DNA from: Longitalea luteola
Lineage (GTDB): Bacteria; Bacteroidota; Bacteroidia; Chitinophagales; Chitinophagaceae
Assembly (NCBI RefSeq): GCF_017356035.1
Contig: NZ_JAFIQX010000004.1
Span: forward strand, 372,001 to 436,000
Length of the DNA stretch: 64,000 bases
Direction: 5' to 3'
Of this stretch, positions 54,199 to 62,800 are shown in pieces; the stretch's first letter is position 1, and each line of letters opens with the position of its first letter. The translations under genes were made by a program, and so were the position numbers. The notes under the pieces were generated by a model. It was not told the DNA's origin, searched no databases, and was given only the letters and a program-made list of their open reading frames with translations.

Positions 54199-55705
54199 AT
54201 ATGACTCCGAATTTTGTGGCAATATCCCCATCCATATTATCAATACTACCCAGGAGTATGGGGTCCTTCTGGTGCTTGACCGGCACAAACTCACCATAGA
54301 GCAGTTGGGTGAAAATGCAGAAGCTTTCTTTGGATCACCATTTAAAAACCTTGCCGGCAAACCGGTGCAGGACCTAATTGGCGCAGCTGCCTCCCACGTA
54401 TTGGAGGAGCACCTTCAAAAAGGCAACGGCAAATATGCCACAGCGTGGGAAATAAAAGGAGAACGCTATAACACCCTGCTGCATGTAAAAGAGAATATGG
54501 TGATCGTGGAAATGGAGAACCAGCCTGCGGCAGATACCGAATCCTCGTTCAGTGCATTATACCAGTCGCTCCGCGAAACCATCAGCCAGATAGAATCTGC
54601 GACCGACATAAAGCAGGTGTGCACCATTGCAGCCGCGGAATTGAAAAGGATCACCGGTTTCGATAAAGTAATGATCTATGCATTTGACCAGGACTGGAAT
54701 GGTAATGTGCTGGCTGAAGCTATGGAACCGGACATGGAATCTTATATTGGCTTCACATTCCCGGCATCAGACATTCCCAAGCCGGCGCGTGATATGTACC
54801 AGAAGAATCCGTACCGCTTCATTCCCGACAGGGACTTCAAACCGGTAAAACTGTACCCGGTGATCAATCCCATCACCAACACCTTCCTCGACATGTCTGA
54901 ATGCAACCTTCGGGGGGTGGCGGCAGTACATGTAGAATACCTGAAGAACATGCAGGTGATGGCGTCCATGTCTGTGCGATTATTAAAGGACGGCGCCTTA
55001 TGGGGCCTGATCGCCTGTCACCATAAAACAGCCCGGCGCATAGACAACCAGCTGTGCACGGTGCTTGAATTTCTCTCGACCGTAATTTCGGCACGCATCA
55101 ACCTGCTTTACCACCAGAAAGTTCAAGACCTGAGCGCCCGGCTCAACAGCCTTTATACCCAGCTGATCGAAAATATTTATCAGAGTAAAAATCTGGTAAA
55201 AAGCCTGCTGCACGAAAAACCGCATGTGTTGGATCTTTTCGATGCGCAGGGAGTTGTCATAACTTACAGAAATAAAAAAGAAACAGCCGGTGAGGTACCG
55301 AATGCCTCACAATTGGAAGACCTGGTGCTGTGGCTTCACCTCAAGAACCTTCGCAAAGTATTTTACACCGACTCACTGTCGGGCATATATGATATGGCAG
55401 CGGAATACCAGGACATTGCCAGCGGCATGCTGGTGATACCGATACAAGCCGCGCAGGATGAATACCTCATTCTTTTCCGGAAAGAATTCATCCGCACCAC
55501 CAGTTGGGGCGGCAATCCGGAAGAACGGATCTTCTTCGACAAGGATCCGAAGATCTACCACCCACGCCACTCGTTCAAGCTGTGGCAGGAGCATGTAAAA
55601 GGATTTTCCAAACCCTGGCTGCCTGAAGAAATAATGGCGGCAGAAAATCTGCGTAGTTTTATTTATGAATTGATAAACCCCGAACCATTGGCATTACAGC
55701 AATGA
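54182..55705 (+). CDS. Bacteriophytochrome photosensory core (PAS-GAF-PHY) lacking a histidine kinase (507 aa)
   Basis: PAS domain about 1-115 with Cys12 in EFCGNIPIHI, the biliverdin-attachment position of bacteriophytochromes. GAF about 125-315: PASDIP at 194-199 (Asp197 equals the conserved Asp of PRASDIP), His250 in AAVHVEYLKNM and His280 in LIACHHKT, the two chromophore-contacting histidines. PHY about 320-500: tongue motif HPRHSF (460-465) and SWGG (441-444). The protein ends at the helix after PHY; there is no kinase, cyclase or other output domain. It overlaps the next gene by 4 bp (ATGA), so output must go through a partner, most likely that kinase fusion. Confidence 0.93.
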   Translation: MSQFSKYDSEFCGNIPIHIINTTQEYGVLLVLDRHKLTIEQLGENAEAFFGSPFKNLAGKPVQDLIGAAASHVLEEHLQKGNGKYATAWEIKGERYNTLLHVKENMVIVEMENQPAADTESSFSALYQSLRETISQIESATDIKQVCTIAAAELKRITGFDKVMIYAFDQDWNGNVLAEAMEPDMESYIGFTFPASDIPKPARDMYQKNPYRFIPDRDFKPVKLYPVINPITNTFLDMSECNLRGVAAVHVEYLKNMQVMASMSVRLLKDGALWGLIACHHKTARRIDNQLCTVLEFLSTVISARINLLYHQKVQDLSARLNSLYTQLIENIYQSKNLVKSLLHEKPHVLDLFDAQGVVITYRNKKETAGEVPNASQLEDLVLWLHLKNLRKVFYTDSLSGIYDMAAEYQDIASGMLVIPIQAAQDEYLILFRKEFIRTTSWGGNPEERIFFDKDPKIYHPRHSFKLWQEHVKGFSKPWLPEEIMAAENLRSFIYELINPEPLALQQ

Positions 55706-58700
55706 AAGCGACGCAAAAACATTATGTGATCACAGTAGGAGCTTCTGCAGGGGGCTTGGAAGCCATCCAGGAGTTCTTTGATCATATGCCCCCGACGGGC
55801 AATATGTCATTTGTAGTGATCCAGCACCTTTCGCCGGATTACAAAAGCCTGCTGGTAGATCTCGTGGGCAGAAGAACACACATGAAAGTGCTGGAAGCCG
55901 CCCATAATATGCCGGTGTTGCCAAACAGTGTGTACGTGATCCCCAACAACAAACAGATCCGTATGCAGAAAGGGAAATTGCTGTTATCTGATAAAGTGAA
56001 CGATAAGGCGCCCAATAACGCAATAGACGTTTTCCTGCACTCACTCGCTGCCGATAAAAAAGAACAGGCGATCGCCGTGATCCTTTCAGGAACCGGAACC
56101 GATGGCACCAGAGGTATTGCCGCCATTAAAGAGAATGGAGGCTCAGTGATGGTTCAGAACCCTGCCTCTGCCAAATTCGACGGCATGCCCAACAGCGCCC
56201 TGGCTTCGGGTTATGCAGATGTCATAGACACACCGGCCGGTATTGCCGAAGCGATCGTAAAGGAAATATTCCAAACGGAACAACACCTGAAAGCCAAAGA
56301 GCCCGATGAGGAAACGCTCGCACAAATATTTGAGCTGGTCTATAAATACGCGGGTCAGGATTTTCATTATTACAAAACACCGACCATCCTTCGGCGCATC
56401 AATAAAAGAATGCTGCAGCACAGCATCGAGGAGCCCCAGGAGTATGTGAAGCTGTTGGAAAACAGCCCTGCAGAATGTAAGGAGCTGGCCCATGACTTCC
56501 TCATCAGCGTAACCAAGTTCTTTCGCGATGCAGAAGCTTATAAAGTACTTAGCGAAAAAGTGCTGCCCGAGCTCATCGCCTCAAAAGAAAGCGGTGATCA
56601 GCTTAAAGTATGGGTATCGGCCTGCAGCACCGGAGAAGAAGCCTATTCCATAGCCATGGCCATTGACCAGGTACTGGAAGAAACAGGAAAAGAGATAGAA
56701 GTAAAGATCTTTGCATCAGACATTGATACGGCCAACCTCGACATTGCTTCTGTGGGGCTGTACCCTTTTTCCATTGAAAATGATGTACCGCAGCATTTGC
56801 TGAACAAGTATTTTTTAAAGAAGGCAAAAGGCTGGCTCATCGTACAGCGGCTGCGCAAACAGATCGTATTTGCGCGGCACGACATTACCAAAGACCCGCC
56901 GTTCATCAAGAACGACCTGGTTACCTGCCGCAACATGCTTATTTACATGAACAGTGTGCTGCAGGACAGGATCTACGCCATGCTGCAATTCTCTCTGAAC
57001 AAAGATGGTTTCCTCTTTCTTGGCCCCAGCGAGAACCCGCCGTTCAGCAAGAACAGCGCCATACAGCAGGTGAGCCCGAAGTGGAAGATCTTTAAAAAAC
57101 TGGCTGACATAAAGCAACGGGTAACCTTTGGCGACAGTGTATCAAGCCCCGTAAAAATGCAGCGGCATGGCAGTTCGCCGCAGGATGCAGGCACAAAAGG
57201 ACAGAAAGATCTTTGGAAAGAAATGCGGACGGCATTCCTGGAAGACCTCGGCTATATAGCTTTTTATATCGACCGCAACTTCGAGATCCATGAAACCATG
57301 GGCAATTATGAGGACCTGCTTTCCCTGCCCAAGAAAATGCTTAACCTGAACCTGATACGCATGCTGCCGCAGGATCTTTCTCTGATCGTGAACCGGGAAG
57401 TGCGCAAAGCGTGGAAGAGCAATAAACCTGTTTACCTGAATTATATTGTATTTGGCAAAGGGGATAATGCCCGCGCCGTGAATATTTTGCTGAAGCCCGC
57501 TGTAATAGCCAGCGGGCACGATTATACGCTGGTCATGTTCAGCAGGGCCGTACCGCCAGTAGAGCTTCCAGTGGAAAGGCCCGAACCGGAATATGATTAT
57601 GATTACGTACGGAACCTTGAGGCCGAACTGGCAGAAACCAAGAACAGCCTGCAACTGGCGGTAGAAGACCTTGAAACGGCCAACGAGGAGCTGCAGAGCT
57701 CCAACGAAGAATTGCTTTCCTCCAACGAAGAGCTGCAAAGCTCAAATGAAGAACTGCAATCGCTGAACGAAGAACTGTACACGCTCAACACTGAGCACCA
57801 GTTAAAGATCAAGGAACTGGTAGAACTGAACGATGACCTGAACAACTATTTCCGCAGTACGAATATCGCCCAGATCTTTCTCGATGCACAGCTGAACATT
57901 CGCAAGTTCAACCCTGCATCAACAGAGATCATCAATTTTATCGAGTCCGATCTTGGCCGTCCATTCTCCGACATTTCCAACAAATTCAAGTACGACCAGC
58001 TGTTAAATGATATCCGCCATGTAGAGCATACCCGCACAGTGGTCGAAAAGGAGATCAGCCTGCACGAAGGCAGGAACTTCCTGTTGCGTATTATGCCTTA
58101 CATCACCCGGGAAAAAAAGTACGCAGGTATCATTATCACCTTTGTAGATATCACGACCATCACGAACCTGAACAATATCATCCGCAGCGTGTTCAATGCC
58201 ACTACCAGCGCCATTCTGGCCCTGCATACCGTGACTGACCAACGCGGAAAGATCACAGACTTCATGATAGATGCAGCCAACGAAAAAGCGCAAGAATGGT
58301 TCGGCAGCAAAGATGTATTGCTAACCGGCAAAAGACTGCGCAGCGCAGCGCCGTTATTGAGCACACCAGAGTTGTTCTCGGAGTATTTGTCGGTAGTGCT
58401 GGATGACGTTAAACTGCACCGCGACGTGGTAATCGACGGGACGGATATGTGGTTTGAACTTACGGCAGCGAAGATGCCGGATGGCCTTGTTATAACGTTT
58501 ACCGACATCACCGATAAAAAGAAGGCTGTTCAGAAGATCCGCAAGAACTACAGTGAGCTGAACGAAGTGAAAGAACACCTCCGCAGGCTCAATAAAGAAC
58601 TGGAAGATAAAGTGAAGGACCGCACGCGGGAACTGTCTTTCAGCGAAGAGCGCTTCCGGCTTGTGGCGCGCGCCACCAATGACACCCTATGGGATTGGGA

Positions 58701-59820
58701 TCTTACCGCCGACAGAGTATGGTGGAGCGATGCGTTCCGCAAAACCTTCGGTTATGCAGAAACGGGAATGACGCGTAAGGCCTGGCTGGAACATGTTCAC
58801 CCCGATGACCGCCAGCGACTACAAACCAGCATTCATACCGCCATTCATGAAAATTATCATCAATGGAGCCAGGAATACCGCTTCCGGAAAGCCGATGGCG
58901 ACTATGCCAATGTGCTGGACAGGGCTTATATCCTGCATAATGAATTTGGGGTGCCCTACCGCATGCTGGGCTCCATGCTCGACCTTACCGCACTGCGCAA
59001 GGCCGAGCTGGAGATCAAGCGCATGAATGAAGAACTGGAAGAAAAAGTAAAACAGCGTACAGAACAGCTTCAGGCAACCAACCGGGAACTGGAATCGAGC
59101 AACCGCGACCTGCAGTTGTTCGCTTCTGTAGCCAGCCATGACCTGCAGGAGCCGCTTCGCAAGATCCATATGCTTACCAAGATGGTGAAAGACCGTCATG
59201 AAGGGGATCTTCCCGAGGAAACCGTCATATACCTTAACAAGATCATGCAGTCTGCCATGCGCATGAAAGCGCTGGTGAACAATATCCTGCATTTTTCAAA
59301 GCTGTCGAACGACGTTACCGGCTTCAGGAAGACCGACATAGGGCAGATCATCAGGGAAGTACGGGAAGATTTTGAAATGGTCATCCGCGATAAGAATGCG
59401 GAGATCAGGGTGTCAGATATTCCACAGCTGGAAGTGATAAAACCGCATATTCAGCAGGTGTTCCAGAACCTCATTGGCAATGCGCTCAAATTCGCACGTA
59501 ATGACGTACCGCCGGTGATCACCATTACTGCCTGGTGCATAAATGAAAAATCATTCACTGCGCCACCGGTAGATAAAGGCCGCTGGTGCCATATTGACGT
59601 TAAGGATAACGGTATAGGCTTTGATGAACAGTTCCGGAACCGTATCTTTGACCTGTTCCAACGGTTGAATTCGAAAGACAAATTTGAAGGTACAGGTATC
59701 GGTCTTGCGATCGTGAAAAAGATTGTGGAAAAACATAACGGCCTGGTTGCAGCAAACAGCCAGGAAGGGCATGGAGCGGTTTTTTCCATTATACTTCCCA
59801 TAGAGCAATCTGCCAGGTAA
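55702..59820 (+). CDS. CheB-CheR-PAS-histidine kinase fusion (1372 aa)
   Basis: CheB methylesterase domain, 1-195: Ser15 (GASAGG), His42 (IQHLSP) and Asp135 (SGTGTDGTRG) form the intact triad; no receiver domain precedes it. CheR methyltransferase, 205-480: SAM-binding ACSTGEEAYS at 308-317 and CRNMLIYM at 410-417. A coiled coil with repeated NEELQSS (about 640-715) leads to PAS domains at about 720-960 and a PAS_3 at about 975-1090. HisKA has His1146 in SHDLQEPLRK; the ATPase has NLIGNALKF, DNGIGF and GTGIGLA. It overlaps the phytochrome gene by 4 bp and is followed by a response regulator 12 bp away. It is the obvious candidate signal recipient; physical interaction is inference. Confidence 0.93.
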   Translation: MKATQKHYVITVGASAGGLEAIQEFFDHMPPTGNMSFVVIQHLSPDYKSLLVDLVGRRTHMKVLEAAHNMPVLPNSVYVIPNNKQIRMQKGKLLLSDKVNDKAPNNAIDVFLHSLAADKKEQAIAVILSGTGTDGTRGIAAIKENGGSVMVQNPASAKFDGMPNSALASGYADVIDTPAGIAEAIVKEIFQTEQHLKAKEPDEETLAQIFELVYKYAGQDFHYYKTPTILRRINKRMLQHSIEEPQEYVKLLENSPAECKELAHDFLISVTKFFRDAEAYKVLSEKVLPELIASKESGDQLKVWVSACSTGEEAYSIAMAIDQVLEETGKEIEVKIFASDIDTANLDIASVGLYPFSIENDVPQHLLNKYFLKKAKGWLIVQRLRKQIVFARHDITKDPPFIKNDLVTCRNMLIYMNSVLQDRIYAMLQFSLNKDGFLFLGPSENPPFSKNSAIQQVSPKWKIFKKLADIKQRVTFGDSVSSPVKMQRHGSSPQDAGTKGQKDLWKEMRTAFLEDLGYIAFYIDRNFEIHETMGNYEDLLSLPKKMLNLNLIRMLPQDLSLIVNREVRKAWKSNKPVYLNYIVFGKGDNARAVNILLKPAVIASGHDYTLVMFSRAVPPVELPVERPEPEYDYDYVRNLEAELAETKNSLQLAVEDLETANEELQSSNEELLSSNEELQSSNEELQSLNEELYTLNTEHQLKIKELVELNDDLNNYFRSTNIAQIFLDAQLNIRKFNPASTEIINFIESDLGRPFSDISNKFKYDQLLNDIRHVEHTRTVVEKEISLHEGRNFLLRIMPYITREKKYAGIIITFVDITTITNLNNIIRSVFNATTSAILALHTVTDQRGKITDFMIDAANEKAQEWFGSKDVLLTGKRLRSAAPLLSTPELFSEYLSVVLDDVKLHRDVVIDGTDMWFELTAAKMPDGLVITFTDITDKKKAVQKIRKNYSELNEVKEHLRRLNKELEDKVKDRTRELSFSEERFRLVARATNDTLWDWDLTADRVWWSDAFRKTFGYAETGMTRKAWLEHVHPDDRQRLQTSIHTAIHENYHQWSQEYRFRKADGDYANVLDRAYILHNEFGVPYRMLGSMLDLTALRKAELEIKRMNEELEEKVKQRTEQLQATNRELESSNRDLQLFASVASHDLQEPLRKIHMLTKMVKDRHEGDLPEETVIYLNKIMQSAMRMKALVNNILHFSKLSNDVTGFRKTDIGQIIREVREDFEMVIRDKNAEIRVSDIPQLEVIKPHIQQVFQNLIGNALKFARNDVPPVITITAWCINEKSFTAPPVDKGRWCHIDVKDNGIGFDEQFRNRIFDLFQRLNSKDKFEGTGIGLAIVKKIVEKHNGLVAANSQEGHGAVFSIILPIEQSAR

Positions 59821-59832
59821 ACACGAAATGAA

Positions 59833-60237
59833 ATGACAGTATTTAAGCGAATAATGTTAGCGGAAGACGATGAAGATGATAAATGGATCTTCACAGAGAT
59901 CATGAAAAAACTGACCGCCAACAGAAATATTCACTTTGATGTGGTAGACAATGGCGTGCAGATCCTCCATGCATTGGAGAATACACCTAAACTACCCGAC
60001 CTGGTGATCCTTGATCAGAACATGCCGCAGTTGAATGGAAAGGAAACCCTGAAGCTTATCAAGAAGAACGACCGTTTCAATCACATCCCCGTCGTCATCT
60101 ACTCTACCTATAACGACAGCCGTTTATCCAATGAATGCTTCGATATCGGCGCCACCCAGATCATTACCAAACCCGATACATTCGAAGGGTTCCGGGAAAT
60201 GATAGAAATGCTGGTGCAGAAGTATTGCAATTCCTGA
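59833..60237 (+). CDS. Single-domain response regulator (134 aa)
   Basis: A stand-alone receiver domain: acidic pocket EDDEDD (11-16), phospho-acceptor Asp61 in VILDQNMP, Ser91 at the signalling position (VIYST) and Lys113 (ITKPD). There is no DNA-binding or enzymatic domain, as in Rcp1/CheY-type regulators that pair with phytochromes in cyanobacteria. It lies 12 bp after the kinase fusion and should receive phosphate from His1146. It may act by protein contact, for example on motility machinery, or as a shuttle to another kinase. Confidence 0.92.
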   Translation: MTVFKRIMLAEDDEDDKWIFTEIMKKLTANRNIHFDVVDNGVQILHALENTPKLPDLVILDQNMPQLNGKETLKLIKKNDRFNHIPVVIYSTYNDSRLSNECFDIGATQIITKPDTFEGFREMIEMLVQKYCNS

Positions 60238-60338
60238 GATCTGCAGCACTCCACCCTATCCCTTAAAATTACCTTTCATACCATGAACTGAAAAATGATC
60301 GCTTTTTGTAGTAACTTATAAGACAAAGTGTAAAAGAT

Positions 60339-61535
60339 TTGAAGAAGCCTGGTTTCATAATCATTTTTCTTCTTTTCACCTTTTTATCGAAGGCGCAACC
60401 AGGCAATTGTATTTTAAGGCCATCCCAATTCACCATCCATTTCGGTAGCGGTAACGTGCGTGACCCGAATACCGCCAATCTTTCCAATTACTGGCGGGTT
60501 GCCGGCTCCTGCCCTTCTGACGGACATTATTCTTTTGTTTCATATACCAGCAGATGTTTTAGTGATGACTGGCATACGCTCTCCTCAGATCATACCGCAG
60601 GCGATGCTGATGGCAATATGCTGCTGGTGAACGCAGCACCGGATGGAGGCACTTTTATGAACATCCCGGTAATTGGACTGAAGAGCAATACGCAATATGA
60701 ACTTGCCCTCTGGGTGATCAATTTATGCAAGCCCACGAAAAAATGCCCGTCCATACTGCTGCCGAGCCTGAACATCCGGCTGGAGACAACGGAAGGCAGG
60801 CCGGTTGCCAATATAGTTACAAAGGATCTGCCCAGGATCGCAGTGCCGGTTTGGGAACAGCACCGGGCTTATTTTACCACCCCTGCATCTCCGGCAACAT
60901 TGCGTCTGGTGATGGCCAACCATGTGCCGGGAGGCTGCGGAAACGACTTTGCCATAGATGATATCACCTTCCGGGAATGTGTGAAAAAGCCGGTTGCAGC
61001 AACGCAAAAAACGCCTGCCGCGACAAAACGTTTTACAGCTTCCAAAACAGTCACACCGAAAACAACCACTTTCCCGCAAAAAAAAGTTCAGCCGGGCCCG
61101 GTGATAAAACCGAAACCTGTGATCATTTCAAAAACCATTGAACCGGTAAAACAATCTACGATAGCCATACCTGTAATGCCCCTGGTATTGAAAAACAGGG
61201 AAAATACATTGGTGAAGAAAATTGAGACGGAAGCCGGCGAGATCAACATCAGTTGCTATGACAATGGTGAAATAGATGATGATACGGTTAGCATATACCA
61301 TAACAACAAATTGATTAAATCGAAGATGCGGCTATCTGAAAAACCGATCTCATTCGCCATTGCTGTAAATGAAGCGCAAAGCCATCATGAACTCATTATG
61401 GTGGCGGAGAACCTGGGTTCCATTCCACCCAATACCTCCGTCATGGTGATCAATACGCCCGGCACCCGTTACGAAGTTTTTATTTCATCGAGCCGGCAAA
61501 AAAATGCGAAGGTGGTTTTCGATCTAAAGAAATGA
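60339..61535 (+). CDS. Secreted protein with a proline/lysine/threonine-rich linker (398 aa)
   Basis: The start is TTG at 60339, needed for the signal peptide (MKKPGFIIIFLLFTFLSKAQ). Residues 25-210 look like a jelly-roll domain with a conserved end GGCGNDFAIDDITFREC, as in proteins binding carbohydrate or other ligands. Residues 215-280 are a low-complexity Lys/Thr/Pro linker. The C-terminal 110 residues form a second beta domain (YDNGEIDDDTVSIYHNNKLIKSKMRL). No T9SS domain is visible. It is 101 bp downstream of the response regulator and may have its own promoter. Confidence 0.8.
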   Translation: MKKPGFIIIFLLFTFLSKAQPGNCILRPSQFTIHFGSGNVRDPNTANLSNYWRVAGSCPSDGHYSFVSYTSRCFSDDWHTLSSDHTAGDADGNMLLVNAAPDGGTFMNIPVIGLKSNTQYELALWVINLCKPTKKCPSILLPSLNIRLETTEGRPVANIVTKDLPRIAVPVWEQHRAYFTTPASPATLRLVMANHVPGGCGNDFAIDDITFRECVKKPVAATQKTPAATKRFTASKTVTPKTTTFPQKKVQPGPVIKPKPVIISKTIEPVKQSTIAIPVMPLVLKNRENTLVKKIETEAGEINISCYDNGEIDDDTVSIYHNNKLIKSKMRLSEKPISFAIAVNEAQSHHELIMVAENLGSIPPNTSVMVINTPGTRYEVFISSSRQKNAKVVFDLKK

Positions 61536-61559
61536 GTGCGGCGCAGAGCGCCGGCAGTA

Positions 61560-62687
61560 TTAGTTTCCGCCCAGGTACTGACCTATTCTTACCACATTCC
61601 CCCCTATCAAGATCGGATTTCCGGGAGCAGCCTGGCAGGTAATGGTCATTTTACCCGCATCAAAAGAAACCCTGTTTTTAATTACAGCCGGTTTCGAGGG
61701 ACAGTACATTGGCCAGAACCCCATGCTGGCCTGCGATTGAAGAACAGCCTGCTCTTGGCTGGTAAAAGCCGCATCTGACGTGAGCGTGAGCGATAAGCCG
61801 TCTACGGCCAATACCGAGCCCATAGCGTAATTCAGCACGCCATCCTGACCGAACCAGGTATCCCACGCCGTAATGGAATTCCATGGCGGCACCGATGTAG
61901 AAGCCAATGCAAGATGCAACACGCCTGAATCGTACCAGGCACCAGGTGTAATGGTTACAACAGCAGCCTGTTCAAACCTGGCCGACACTGAAATATTACT
62001 TTGTGCAAATTTTTTATTTATAAGGAATCCACACCAGCTGCCTGTCCACATACCAAACAGGTTGGGATCGTTAGCGGTCACCCAGGAATTTGACACATCG
62101 GGGTTGCCATTCGCGCAGGTAAACGAAAATTCAATCGGTGGCGAAACCTGCAGGATCGTAAACAGTTCCGGAAATGCCGGCGAATAATCAGGTGATTTCG
62201 CATGCGGTCCCTGATACGGTGTTAAAGCTTTGCGGCCGCTTTTGAGAAGTATTTCGGAGGCCAGACCGGAGCGGCCAATATTTGCCACTGCAGGCGCATG
62301 GAGGAGCGCCCATTGAAACCAGACCGTTGGCAATGTATTTTCAGGTGGCGGCTGGGGTAAACTTTGCAGATAGCTATTCCACATTGCATAGGTAGTTTGC
62401 CCGATATTTTTCTCGAAGGCGCTTTCAGGAAGCTGCAGTTGGTCAGCTATTGCGGCGTATTGACCGAAAAAGCCCGGCTGATGGTAATACCAGTAATTGA
62501 ACTTCAACGTCTTTGGCGGAACAAGGTCTATAAAAGCCCATAGTTCCTGGTTATTTTCCGGAACTATAACGGGCTGAAACAGCTGGAAATATCCGGTTGA
62601 CAAGTTCAATCTGTTACATAATTCGTTGTACCAGGCATTCGTAATTCCTGTGATGCTGTCACAGGAAAGGTTATTGGTGGCCATCAT
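61560..62687 (-). CDS. Unrecognised protein, tandem paralog A (375 aa)
   Basis: I do not recognise the family. It has no signal peptide (MMATNNLSCDSITGITNAWYN). Shared with its neighbour are WAFIDLVPP/WAYFNNIPP near residue 50, TLPTVWFQWALLHAPAVANIG near 125-145, WYDSGVLHLALAS, LSLTLTSDAAFTSQEQAVLQSQASMGFWPMY and a C-terminal LIGGNVVRIGQYLGG. The tail looks like repeated beta strands. A soluble cytoplasmic or non-classically secreted beta-rich protein is likely; no catalytic motif is seen. Confidence 0.75.
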   Translation of the reverse strand: MMATNNLSCDSITGITNAWYNELCNRLNLSTGYFQLFQPVIVPENNQELWAFIDLVPPKTLKFNYWYYHQPGFFGQYAAIADQLQLPESAFEKNIGQTTYAMWNSYLQSLPQPPPENTLPTVWFQWALLHAPAVANIGRSGLASEILLKSGRKALTPYQGPHAKSPDYSPAFPELFTILQVSPPIEFSFTCANGNPDVSNSWVTANDPNLFGMWTGSWCGFLINKKFAQSNISVSARFEQAAVVTITPGAWYDSGVLHLALASTSVPPWNSITAWDTWFGQDGVLNYAMGSVLAVDGLSLTLTSDAAFTSQEQAVLQSQASMGFWPMYCPSKPAVIKNRVSFDAGKMTITCQAAPGNPILIGGNVVRIGQYLGGN

Positions 62688-62740
62688 AAAGCTTTTAATA
62701 ATAAGCGATGATCTGCAAAAGGCGAAATGAATATATAGAA

Positions 62741-62778
62741 AAGAAGAGGCAGTTCCCTTATTCAGGTTGCCTCTTCTT
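62741..62778 (-). terminator. Terminator of the right-edge paralog gene
   Basis: AAGAAGAGGCA (62741-62751) pairs with TGCCTCTTCTT (62768-62778), a perfect 11-bp stem with a 16-nt loop; on the minus strand the stem is followed by a weak U-tract. It lies 22 bp past the stop at 62801. Confidence 0.7.
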
Positions 62779-62800
62779 TATGATCTGTTATTACTTGTTT

